NCBI GenBank assembly: GCA_938033975.1 | Contig: CALHKJ010000556.1 | Location: 1 to 9,461, forward strand | Direction: 5' to 3' | DNA: 9,461 bases | From: an uncultured Saprospiraceae bacterium | GTDB lineage: Bacteria > Bacteroidota > Bacteroidia > Chitinophagales > Saprospiraceae | In this document: piece after piece, positions 1 through 6,637 of the stretch | How the letters are laid out: every line of letters starts with the position of its first letter | How positions within the stretch are numbered: position 1 is the stretch's first letter | Program-made: the position numbers and the translations under genes | The notes under the pieces: model-generated | Told to the model about the DNA's origin: nothing | What the model saw: the letters and a program-made list of their open reading frames with translations, nothing else | Databases searched by the model: none

Positions 1-352
1 CAAATCCTCCATCGCCCCCAACTACTGTAGGACTAGTAATCGTAGTCGCTGGTGCAGCTGGTGTTTGATTATGGAATGCCTGATTATGGACATATGCTGT
101 TCCACAAGTCGGGCAGTTAGCCTGAGAATCTCCTCCGCTACCTTCACAATTATTTGGGCAATAATAATGTGGCAAACCTGCAACACCCGCTGGTGCTGCT
201 TTAATGCCTGCTGCTGCTGCAGCTTCAGCTGCAGCATCTGCCGCTTGCTTTTGAGCATCTGATAAAAGCGAATCAGGTCTTGCTGGCTTATCTGCACATG
301 AGGACAAAGCAAATAGTGCAAGAATTATAGTTATTACACTTAGATTTTTCAT
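1..352 (-). CDS. Small alanine-rich lipoprotein with four-cysteine metal-binding motif (3' end cut)
   Basis: The reading frame is open from an ATG at 352-350 to the window edge (117 residues, no stop). It starts with a lipoprotein signal: MKN, a hydrophobic stretch at residues 4-17, and lipobox LSSC with Cys19 as the lipidated residue, so the mature protein should be membrane-anchored on the periplasmic side or exported to the outer membrane. Residues 38-59 are very Ala-rich (QAADAAAEAAAAAG). Residues 61-95 hold the conserved-looking part: HYYCPNNCEGSGGD followed by NCPTCGTAYVHNQAFHN, giving Cys65-x3-Cys69, Cys80-x2-Cys83 and His62, His89, His94. From memory, similar CPNxC...CPxCGxxYVHNxAFHN proteins are common and uncharacterised in Bacteroidota. 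The CPxCG half also resembles heavy-metal-binding domains. Metal binding is inferred from the residue pattern only; function is unknown. The other open frames over this region on both strands are Cys/Gln-rich shadows without a signal peptide. Confidence 0.8.
   Translation of the reverse strand, partial: MKNLSVITIILALFALSSCADKPARPDSLLSDAQKQAADAAAEAAAAAGIKAAPAGVAGLPHYYCPNNCEGSGGDSQANCPTCGTAYVHNQAFHNQTPAAPATTITSPTVVGGDGGF
216..235. repeat. GC-rich inverted repeat inside the Ala-rich coding segment
   Basis: Two copies of GCTGCAGC (216-223 and 228-235) are separated by TTCA, inside a run of GCT/GCA alanine codons spanning about 208-244. Each half is itself a palindrome, so hairpin or dimer structures are possible. 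The simplest explanation is alanine-codon repetition (AAAEAAAAAG), which may be prone to slippage and length change between strains. Confidence 0.5.
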
Positions 353-404
353 ATTTCTATTTCTAATTTAATACCGGTCCGCCTTTAAGCTTTCCATAAT
401 GTGT

Positions 405-412
405 CAAATATA
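405..412 (-). promoter_or_regulatory. Possible -7 element for the cysteine-motif lipoprotein gene
   Basis: On the minus strand this reads TATATTTG, a full match to the Bacteroidota -7 consensus TAnnTTTG. Transcription would start near 398 and give a leader of about 46 nt before the ATG at 352. No TTG lies at the usual -33 distance; the nearest (441-443 on the plus strand as CAA) is 28 nt away, and the region is AT-rich, so a chance match is possible. Confidence 0.35.
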
Positions 413-492
413 ATAATATTATATCTGTTATATGTCTTTCCAAATACGATAGCTTCAAAAGCTTGGACAAAACATATTATAAAAAAACATAA

Positions 493-500
493 TATATTTG
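493..500 (+). promoter_or_regulatory. Possible -7 element for the namZ-like gene
   Basis: TATATTTG matches the Bacteroidota -7 consensus TAnnTTTG. A start about 7 nt downstream would give a leader of only about 10 nt before the ATG at 518. A TTG at 463-465 is the nearest -33 candidate, but its 27-nt spacer is longer than usual (about 17-23). The rest of 353-517 is AT-rich intergenic DNA between two divergent genes, with no further gene seen. Confidence 0.4.
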
Positions 501-517
501 CCTTACAAATGTAAAAT

Positions 518-1762
518 ATGAAAATTTTCAATGCTTATAGTTTGTTCACATTCTTTGCTATTTGGGTGTTATCATGCTCAGGAACAAGCAGTACCCAAAA
601 AGAAATTGATTCAAGTATAGATTTTCATTATGGAATAGATCATAGAGATCAGAAAGAACCAAGTTTAGTTGTAGGTGCTGAAAATACCTTCGCTTATTTA
701 TCCTTATTGAAAAACAAGAGAGTTGCTGTTGTAGCTAACCATACGAGTTTTATCAAAAACAAGCATTTGGTTGATAGCTTAGTTGCTGCGGATATCAACA
801 TTGTAAAAGTATTTGCCCCGGAGCATGGCTTTCGAGGCAAAGCAGATGCTGGAGAACAAGTTAATGATGAGATTGATTCTGGAACTGGTATTTCTATAAT
901 GTCTCTCTATGGAAAAAATAAGAAACCAACGCCAGAAAGTTTGAGTGATGTGGATATCGTACTTTTTGATATCCAAGATGTGGGTGTAAGATTTTACACT
1001 TATATATCAACGCTACATTACATTATGGAAGCTTGCGCAGAATCTGCTAAACCATTGGTGGTCCTAGATCGACCAAACCCACACGCTCATTATGTGGATG
1101 GTCCAATTCTAGAAGATGAATTTAAATCTTTTGTTGGTATGCATAATGTCCCTGTAGTTTATGGCTTGACAATAGGAGAGTATGCCCATATGATCAATGA
1201 GGAAGGATGGTTAGCCAATGGAATTAAATGTGATTTAACCACTGTTTTGTGTATGAATTATGATAGAAGCAAGCAATACACAATTCCTATAAAGCCTTCA
1301 CCAAATTTGCCAAACGCATTGTCCGTTCAACTGTATCCATCTCTATGTTTTTTTGAAGGGACAAGCATTAGTGCAGGTAGAGGAACAAACCTGCCTTTTC
1401 AATGTTTTGGTCATGACAAGCTGAAAGGAGATTATCAGTTTACACCACAAGAAAATGAGGGATCGAAATATCCTAAATTTAAAGGACAAGAAATTACTGG
1501 GAAAAATCTATCTAATCAAGATGTAGCATTAATTTACACTAAGGCATCTTTGGATTTATCGTGGCTTCTTTATGCTTATGCAAATATGGAAAATGCTGGC
1601 CAAGACTTTTTTCTGAATAATAATTTTTTCGAAAAATTAGCAGGCACCAAAAATTTGCGAAAGCAAATCATGGAAGGGTATACTGAGACAGAAATAAAAC
1701 AAACTTGGGAAGTTGGCAAGGCTGAATACTTGAAAACAAGGAATAAATATCTGAAGTATTAA
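518..1762 (+). CDS. namZ: Exo-beta-N-acetylmuramidase, NamZ/DUF1343 (GH171) family lipoprotein
   Basis: This 414-residue protein belongs to the DUF1343 family (B. subtilis YbbC, Tannerella NamZ), which removes MurNAc from the non-reducing ends of peptidoglycan fragments; the length fits the family. Residues 4-19 form a hydrophobic signal ending in lipobox VLSC (Cys20), so a periplasmic-side or outer-membrane lipoprotein is expected. Visible family motifs, in order: VVANHTS (71-77), APEHGFRG (100-107, Glu102 and His103), DIQDVGVRFYTY (151-162), LDRPNP (183-188), YGLTIGEYA (215-223), PSPNLP (260-265), FFEGTSISAGRGT (278-290) and a C-terminal RNKYL. Glu102 in the PEHG motif is a likely active-site residue, judged by conservation only. 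It stands alone on its strand, reads away from the cysteine-motif lipoprotein gene, and overlaps its convergent neighbour by 4 bases. Function is inferred by family; the substrate of this protein is untested. Confidence 0.88.
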   Translation: MKIFNAYSLFTFFAIWVLSCSGTSSTQKEIDSSIDFHYGIDHRDQKEPSLVVGAENTFAYLSLLKNKRVAVVANHTSFIKNKHLVDSLVAADINIVKVFAPEHGFRGKADAGEQVNDEIDSGTGISIMSLYGKNKKPTPESLSDVDIVLFDIQDVGVRFYTYISTLHYIMEACAESAKPLVVLDRPNPHAHYVDGPILEDEFKSFVGMHNVPVVYGLTIGEYAHMINEEGWLANGIKCDLTTVLCMNYDRSKQYTIPIKPSPNLPNALSVQLYPSLCFFEGTSISAGRGTNLPFQCFGHDKLKGDYQFTPQENEGSKYPKFKGQEITGKNLSNQDVALIYTKASLDLSWLLYAYANMENAGQDFFLNNNFFEKLAGTKNLRKQIMEGYTETEIKQTWEVGKAEYLKTRNKYLKY

Positions 1763-3837
1763 AACTTGAAAACCAATTGAGCTTTGACTTCGGATTGGGT
1801 ATCACCAATTATTTGATTATTCCCGCTGCTAATTATATCAAGATTTTCATATTGAGTTCGCGCATATCGCAGCTCTGCAGTCATCCAGCGCGTTATATCA
1901 TATCTAAAGTTGACATAAAACCGAGAGCCTCTGTTGGCAAATGCAGGGATGAAAAACTCATATAAAATATCATTTTCATATGCATAGATTCTTGTGTTAA
2001 AGTCATCTGTGTCAAACAAAGCGTACCTTGCTGTAATCCTAAATGGAGAGGCCAATGGTTTATAAATAAAGTCTTGATACATTAAAATCCCTTTGCTAGA
2101 ATTGCCTCCATGTTCGAAACGACTCAACTCAAGTCGACTTCTTAGTTCAAGTTCTTTGTTGACCTTGTAAGACAAATGAAATCTTATTCGATGCCTATTT
2201 ACATTTTGTAATCCAATAGCAGAAGCGGTATCATCTCGGAAATTTCTTTCTTTGACTTCATAAGCATATTGGGCGTAGATGTTGAGTTTTCTCTTAATGA
2301 TATAATCCAATCTCGCTAAGTATTCTTTACCTTGAGATGGTCTATCAATCTGAAACTTAAGCCAAGGATTTTTCCACACATCACCATAGACACTAAACTT
2401 CCAAGCATAAACTGGGCGTACTTCAAGTCCAATATATACGCCTTGTTCGTTTTGAATGCTTGCTGATTCTCCAAAAGCATTTGGTGACAAGGCAATGTAG
2501 CCTGGGCTGTAATTTCTATACATTATTGCTGCACTTACAGATTGGTCAAGCCCCAATAAAATACCATGAAGATTGGCCCAACTTGTGCCATCATTGGTAG
2601 CCGTCTCTCCAAAGAAATGCCAATTCTTCAATCGAATTGAATAGTCTCCACTTATGTTATTGAGCATGGTAGGGATCTGTTGAAATTTTCGATATAGTCT
2701 GGCATTTGGTACAAATTCAGCACCTAGTTCCGTTCGTAGGTAATTTAGAGCGACATGAAAATTTTTCTTTTTGTATTTAAGGATTCCTCCAGCTTGAAGA
2801 TTATTTATTGCTCTCTTATTTCTAATTTCCGATTCCGTTCTATGAAACCCATCAATTCTAATTGAGCTAATCTCAAGATCTAAATTATCTGGTTCGACTA
2901 TAATTTCACCATCTTCAGGTTCGATGACAGTAGCGTCGATTTTTTTGTAGCTACCCATTAACGATATCTCCAAATCTTTCATTGGTCTTATAGTTGCAGC
3001 TACACCTCTGAAGTAATCATTTTCATTTACTGAATTATATGGCTTAAAGGCTCGACCACCTTTTTTTACACTTGTAACCCAAGCAGATTTCCCCGCTCCA
3101 AAATTATTGTGCTCTATCAGACCTTGACCTGCACTGAAGCTATAATCACCAACAACAATATCTTTCAGGAAATAAGAATAATCTTTAAGGTACAAATGAG
3201 CTGTTGTGTAATCGAATCCTTGTTTGTTTGAGCCTCGAAAAAACTCTTCACCTGCATCCTTTTCTAGGGTGATTCCATAACGCAGTCGATTCTCATAATT
3301 ATGCCTGTACCTCACAAAATATCTATCGTTATTTCCTGCATAAGGTGTCACGCCTTCATCATTGGGAAGATAGCCTTTCTGTTCTTCAAGAATGGTTCTG
3401 GTTTTTAGAAAAATTTCATTTCTACCTTCTCTCATCATTCGAGGAATAGAATTTTGAAATTTACTTGGATCCTTTACGGAAACGAATGGTTTGATTCTTC
3501 TAATTGTTTCTGCGTCAATACCAGGAATAACTTGCAGCTCCTCTAGTCGGATAATATCTCCAAATTGCCCACGGTGCCTAATTAGGTTATCGATTTGAAT
3601 ATTGTTGAGGAGCATCAAATCTTGAAGCTCGTCATATTCAACCTTATTTAGATTAATTGGATTTTGTATATAGCTTTCCAGTCGGATCATTATATCCGAA
3701 ACATCAAATTCTTCTAATTCTTGTGCTTCCAAAAATTGTTCTAAGATCAATTGTAAATCTTGAGGTATATCTTGAGCGCTTACTTGGAGCCAAGTAAAAA
3801 AACTTAAAAAGAATATTAAGAAGCTAGTTTTATTCAT
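1759..3837 (-). CDS. Exported helix-hairpin-helix protein with probable outer-membrane beta-barrel
   Basis: The 692-residue product begins with a signal peptide (hydrophobic residues 5-18, probable cleavage after VSA at 21). Residues 22-58 are acidic and helical. Residues 60-120 form a tandem helix-hairpin-helix region like that of ComEA: INLNKVEYDELQDLMLL, then a second hairpin around LQVIPGIDAETIRRIKPFV (101-119, turn PGI). From about residue 140 to the end there are alternating polar/aromatic strands (for example YFVRYRHNYENRLRYGITLEK), ending in LVFKF, a terminal Phe typical of outer-membrane barrels. Proteins of this make-up are annotated in many Bacteroidota only as 'helix-hairpin-helix domain-containing'. 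In ComEA the domain binds DNA, but DNA uptake here is only a guess. Its ATG overlaps the stop of the upstream gene (ATGA, 3834-3837), so the two are probably co-translated. Confidence 0.8.
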   Translation of the reverse strand: MNKTSFLIFFLSFFTWLQVSAQDIPQDLQLILEQFLEAQELEEFDVSDIMIRLESYIQNPINLNKVEYDELQDLMLLNNIQIDNLIRHRGQFGDIIRLEELQVIPGIDAETIRRIKPFVSVKDPSKFQNSIPRMMREGRNEIFLKTRTILEEQKGYLPNDEGVTPYAGNNDRYFVRYRHNYENRLRYGITLEKDAGEEFFRGSNKQGFDYTTAHLYLKDYSYFLKDIVVGDYSFSAGQGLIEHNNFGAGKSAWVTSVKKGGRAFKPYNSVNENDYFRGVAATIRPMKDLEISLMGSYKKIDATVIEPEDGEIIVEPDNLDLEISSIRIDGFHRTESEIRNKRAINNLQAGGILKYKKKNFHVALNYLRTELGAEFVPNARLYRKFQQIPTMLNNISGDYSIRLKNWHFFGETATNDGTSWANLHGILLGLDQSVSAAIMYRNYSPGYIALSPNAFGESASIQNEQGVYIGLEVRPVYAWKFSVYGDVWKNPWLKFQIDRPSQGKEYLARLDYIIKRKLNIYAQYAYEVKERNFRDDTASAIGLQNVNRHRIRFHLSYKVNKELELRSRLELSRFEHGGNSSKGILMYQDFIYKPLASPFRITARYALFDTDDFNTRIYAYENDILYEFFIPAFANRGSRFYVNFRYDITRWMTAELRYARTQYENLDIISSGNNQIIGDTQSEVKAQLVFKF

Positions 3838-5363
3838 AATTCTGGATAAACCTCAGACATTTTACTGTTTTCTGCGATGCTTTTAACCCAAAGATAAAAG
3901 TCAAAATAATTAAATATTCTCTTATCAAAGCTATGTGTCTTCACTTTCTCCAATTTGGACAATAAATTCTCTGTAAAAGTCTTGAAATTATGGTCAGAAT
4001 GCTTTTTATTTAATAAGCTAAGGATCAACATGAGCACTTTATTAGCCTCACCTTGTTTCTCAAATTCACGTTTTACATTTGGTATCAGGTTGGCAACCAA
4101 TACATAGTTTTTTAAGTGGAAATTTGCAATTAGATTTAAAAGTCTTGCGTAGCAGATTAAATCTGATCTTAGTTGACCTTTTTTAGGCTGTAAAATAAAA
4201 TTCAAGTGATCAATGGCTGATTGATAATTTCCCACAGCAATTTTAAGCCAAGCAAATTTATAATGAAACATCTTTACTCTATGAGAGTCTATTTGTAATT
4301 GAAATGATCTCATTTCTGTAAATATTTCTTTCTCAAGCTGTTTAATTTTATCAAAATCTTTCTTGAGCAATAACTCATTGATTTTTATATTATTTCCATA
4401 AATGAAGTTGAGTAGTTTAGTTGTTTCATTGAATTTACTCATGTGAGTTTCAGTGAACTTGAAGTATCTCTTTTTCCAAGCCTCAAAATCGTCGATGTTA
4501 TTCAGGTAATAATTGTTGGTAAGTACATAATGCATACCTCTTAGATATAGGTCGGGATCTTTGAGTTGCATATTCGGATATCTATCAAAGACATCTACCC
4601 ATTGTATTGCTTTATCTAGACTGTTCTCGAAATCTAAGGTCATGTAATAGAACCAAACGTAGCTCTGGTGAAGCAATACCTCTTCATAAAAGCCTGGATT
4701 TTTGCTCAGTCGTTTTGGTAGATTGCTATTAAAATAAGAATCAACCAAGAAATGCTCTTTGTCATTTTTTACAAATCCCATCTTGATATACAATCCTTGG
4801 ATCATGAGGCTCAGGTTAGAGATCTCGGAAGTTCTGGATATCGTCACATTTGATCGGGTAGAAAGGAATATCAAATCTTCCACTTTGTTCTTTATGGTTC
4901 TACTTCGTGTAATGTGTCTTGATTCAATTAATTTTTGAAACTCTAAGATTTCTAACAGAATTATTTCTTGATTACTTGCTTTGGCTAAGGGTGTTACTCT
5001 ATCAAGTAGCTTGAGGGATTGTAGGTAAAGTCCTTTTCCGTATAAAATTTTCGCATAGTCTATTTGTTCGCGAATTTGGATATCAACATCATGCCTACTA
5101 TGAAGTAATCTTAGACTTTTGAGAATTTGGCTATACAGATGGCGTTTCAAGTTGACAAAGTCACTGGTCTTGATTTTTGGGAAACTCTTTTTGATTTTTT
5201 CTTCATCAAGGGTTTTTGATTTTTCTAATAGGTCAAAGAGCTTGATAAACATTACGTTTTTGTTGCTATCCAATCTATTTACATACAGTTTGAAGTGTCG
5301 CTTTTCTGCTTTTTCTAAACTTTGGATTAATTTAAATAGTTGTTCGTTTTGGGCGATAGGCAT
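3834..5363 (-). CDS. Cytoplasmic all-helical (TPR-like) protein of unknown function
   Basis: This 509-residue protein has no signal peptide or transmembrane segment and is rich in Lys, Leu, Phe and Tyr. I do not recognise a named family. Predicted character is helical throughout: a charged N-terminal part (1-90, including QLFKLIQSLEKAEKRHFKLY) and then repeated helix pairs resembling degenerate TPRs, for example 104-122 (AKILYGKGLYLQSLKLLDR), 225-260 (aromatic, WFYYMTLDFENSLDKAIQW) and 370-390 (FAWLKIAVGNYQSAIDHLNF). Such repeats usually mediate protein binding. The start at 5363 opens the conserved-looking MPIAQNEQLFKLI; no upstream alternative is evident. Its TGA overlaps the ATG of the HhH-barrel gene, so the two proteins are probably made together, which suggests a shared process. 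No perfect TAnnTTTG lies upstream on this strand. Confidence 0.75.
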   Translation of the reverse strand: MPIAQNEQLFKLIQSLEKAEKRHFKLYVNRLDSNKNVMFIKLFDLLEKSKTLDEEKIKKSFPKIKTSDFVNLKRHLYSQILKSLRLLHSRHDVDIQIREQIDYAKILYGKGLYLQSLKLLDRVTPLAKASNQEIILLEILEFQKLIESRHITRSRTIKNKVEDLIFLSTRSNVTISRTSEISNLSLMIQGLYIKMGFVKNDKEHFLVDSYFNSNLPKRLSKNPGFYEEVLLHQSYVWFYYMTLDFENSLDKAIQWVDVFDRYPNMQLKDPDLYLRGMHYVLTNNYYLNNIDDFEAWKKRYFKFTETHMSKFNETTKLLNFIYGNNIKINELLLKKDFDKIKQLEKEIFTEMRSFQLQIDSHRVKMFHYKFAWLKIAVGNYQSAIDHLNFILQPKKGQLRSDLICYARLLNLIANFHLKNYVLVANLIPNVKREFEKQGEANKVLMLILSLLNKKHSDHNFKTFTENLLSKLEKVKTHSFDKRIFNYFDFYLWVKSIAENSKMSEVYPEL

Positions 5364-5387
5364 AGCAATATTATATTAGTTAAAATG

Positions 5388-5398
5388 TTGATTATCAA
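5388..5398. promoter_or_regulatory. Dyad TTGAT-T-ATCAA, possible operator
   Basis: A perfect 5-bp inverted repeat with a one-base centre, 25 bases upstream of the ATG of the helical-protein gene (5363). A near-identical dyad lies at 5481-5492. An overlapping alternative dyad, TGATT-ATC-AATCA, covers 5389-5401. The repeat of the same half-sites in one intergenic region suggests a regulator site, but short AT-rich dyads also occur by chance. Confidence 0.3.
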
Positions 5399-5475
5399 TC
5401 ATATATGTTATTAAAATATCATTTGGATACTGCAAATTACAAATTAATTAAGGATTTTATTTGATGATTGAATAT

Positions 5476-5483
5476 TACATTTG
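5476..5483 (+). promoter_or_regulatory. Possible -7 element for glutamine synthetase
   Basis: TACATTTG matches the Bacteroidota -7 consensus TAnnTTTG. A start near 5490 would give a leader of about 43 nt before the ATG at 5533. No TTG lies at the normal -33 distance (roughly 5450-5458 reads as T/A-rich without TTG), so an activator or an alternative sigma factor may be needed, or the match may be chance. Confidence 0.4.
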
Positions 5484-5492
5484 ATCTATCAA
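5481..5492. promoter_or_regulatory. Dyad TTGAT-CT-ATCAA overlapping the glutamine synthetase promoter
   Basis: A perfect 5-bp inverted repeat with a two-base centre. It shares its first three bases (TTG) with the end of the candidate -7 box and covers the expected transcription start, a position typical of repressor sites. It has the same half-sites as the dyad at 5388-5398; the two centres are about 93-94 bp apart, close to nine helical turns. Confidence 0.35.
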
Positions 5493-5532
5493 TTGAGTGA
5501 TATATCTGTTAACCTTAAACGAACAATTTAAA

Positions 5533-6546
5533 ATGGCAAAATTAAAACTTGAATACATTTGGCTTGATGGTACACCAGGTACCCAGGGTATGCGAAGCAA
5601 AACAAAAATCATTGATGACGCAAAATTTAAAGGCAAGGTCAAAGAATTACCTATATGGTCTTTCGATGGTTCATCAACAAATCAAGCTGAAGGAGGAGCT
5701 TCAGATTGTTTGTTGAAGCCGGTTGCTATTTTTGATGATCCAGATAGAAGAAATGCCAAATTGGTAATGTGCGAAGTGTTGAATGCAGATGGTACACCAC
5801 ATGAAACAAATGCTAGAGCTACAATCAATGATGACGATAGTGATTTTTGGTTTGGCTTTGAACAAGAATATACAATCTGGGATCCTGAGACTGATAAGCC
5901 AGTTGGTTTCCCAGAAAATGGTTACCCTGCACCCCAAGGACCATACTACTGTTCAGTTGGAACAGGTAACGCTGTTGGAAGAGAATTGGTAGAAGAGCAT
6001 TTGGATCAGTTGATAGATGCTGGTCTTAATGTAGAAGGAATAAATGCAGAAGTAATGTGTGGGCAATGGGAATATCAAATTTTTGCAAAGGGTGCAAAGA
6101 AAGCAGGTGATGAAATCTGGGTTTCAAGATACCTTTTGGAGAGAACAGCTGAAAAATATGGATTAAAGATAAATTGGCACTGTAAGCCAGTCAAAGGAGA
6201 TTGGAACGGTTCAGGAATGCATGCAAACTTCTCTAACTCAGCGCTTAGAAAAGCTGGTAAAAGAAAAGTTTATGATGAGATTTGTGAAAAGTTCAGACCA
6301 AAAGATAAAATCAAAGCTGCAATACAAGCTTACGGTGAAGATAATGATCAAAGACTTACAGGTTTACATGAAACTCAATCAATCAAGAAATTCTCTTATG
6401 GAGTCTCAGATAGAGGCGCTTCAATAAGAATTCCAATTGCTACAGTTGAAAGCGGATGGAAAGGTTGGTTAGAAGACAGAAGACCTGCAAGTAATGCAGA
6501 TCCTTACAAAGTTGCATCCGTTATTATTTCAACGGTAAAAAATTAA
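5533..6546 (+). CDS. glnII: Glutamine synthetase, type II (eukaryotic-type)
   Basis: The enzyme makes glutamine from glutamate, ammonia and ATP in the cytoplasm. I start it at ATG 5533 (337 residues, MAKLKLEYIWLDGTPG), the usual GSII N-terminus; a start 36 bases upstream (5497) would add a dozen residues that do not fit the family. The short length (about 340, against about 470 for GSI and 700 or more for GSIII) and the motifs identify GSII: beta-grasp WSFDGSST (42-49), metal/glutamate-binding FGFEQEYT (107-114, Glu110 and Glu112), INAEVMCGQWEYQ (170-182), NGSGMHANFS (225-234, His230), GVSDRGASIRIP (290-301, catalytic-loop Arg294 and Arg299) and EDRRPASNADPY (314-325). No residue expected from these motifs is missing. 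GSII lacks the adenylylation tyrosine of GSI-beta, so control is probably transcriptional or by feedback. It is followed by a strong terminator and then pyrC. Confidence 0.95.
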   Translation: MAKLKLEYIWLDGTPGTQGMRSKTKIIDDAKFKGKVKELPIWSFDGSSTNQAEGGASDCLLKPVAIFDDPDRRNAKLVMCEVLNADGTPHETNARATINDDDSDFWFGFEQEYTIWDPETDKPVGFPENGYPAPQGPYYCSVGTGNAVGRELVEEHLDQLIDAGLNVEGINAEVMCGQWEYQIFAKGAKKAGDEIWVSRYLLERTAEKYGLKINWHCKPVKGDWNGSGMHANFSNSALRKAGKRKVYDEICEKFRPKDKIKAAIQAYGEDNDQRLTGLHETQSIKKFSYGVSDRGASIRIPIATVESGWKGWLEDRRPASNADPYKVASVIISTVKN

Positions 6547-6556
6547 AATTCCTATG

Positions 6557-6586
6557 AAACTCCGTCTTTTGACGGAGTTTTTTTTT
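6557..6586 (+). terminator. Intrinsic terminator after glutamine synthetase
   Basis: A perfect 10-bp stem, AAACTCCGTC (6557-6566) and GACGGAGTTT (6571-6580), with a TTTT loop, runs into nine consecutive T residues (6578-6586). It lies 10 bases past the glnII stop codon. The left flank has only three A residues, so it should act mainly in the plus direction. Confidence 0.93.
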
Positions 6587-6616
6587 GCCCGAATGTTTTA
6601 TTTACCTTCGGTGTAA

Positions 6617-6637
6617 ATGGAAAAGGCTTATGGCTAG
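6617..6637 (+). other. Possible 6-codon upstream ORF overlapping the pyrC start
   Basis: An ATG at 6617 opens a frame encoding MEKAYG and stops at TAG 6635-6637, just past the pyrC ATG (6630-6632), in a different frame. Ribosomes starting here would terminate 3 bases beyond the pyrC start codon, which could help or hinder pyrC initiation. It may be coincidence in a short AT-rich leader. Confidence 0.2.

Noticed and set aside
65..262. Plus-strand Cys-rich open frame of 65 codons
   Set aside because: It is the complement of the Ala/Gly-rich lipoprotein gene; the cysteines arise from reversed GCA codons, and it has no promoter or family resemblance.
22..321. Minus-strand Gln-rich frame of 99 codons
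   Set aside because: It is a frame-shifted reading of the lipoprotein gene; the Gln run comes from the GCA repeat read one base off, and it lacks the signal peptide.
412..436. AT-rich palindrome-like sequence (ATAATATTAT and TATATCTGTTATA) between the divergent lipoprotein genes
   Set aside because: The symmetry is imperfect and expected by chance in such AT-rich DNA; I could not separate it from background.
5119..5379. Plus-strand frame of 86 codons opposite the helical-protein start
   Set aside because: It is the antisense of a Lys/Leu-rich coding region, which naturally gives a hydrophobic Phe/Leu/Ser-rich frame.
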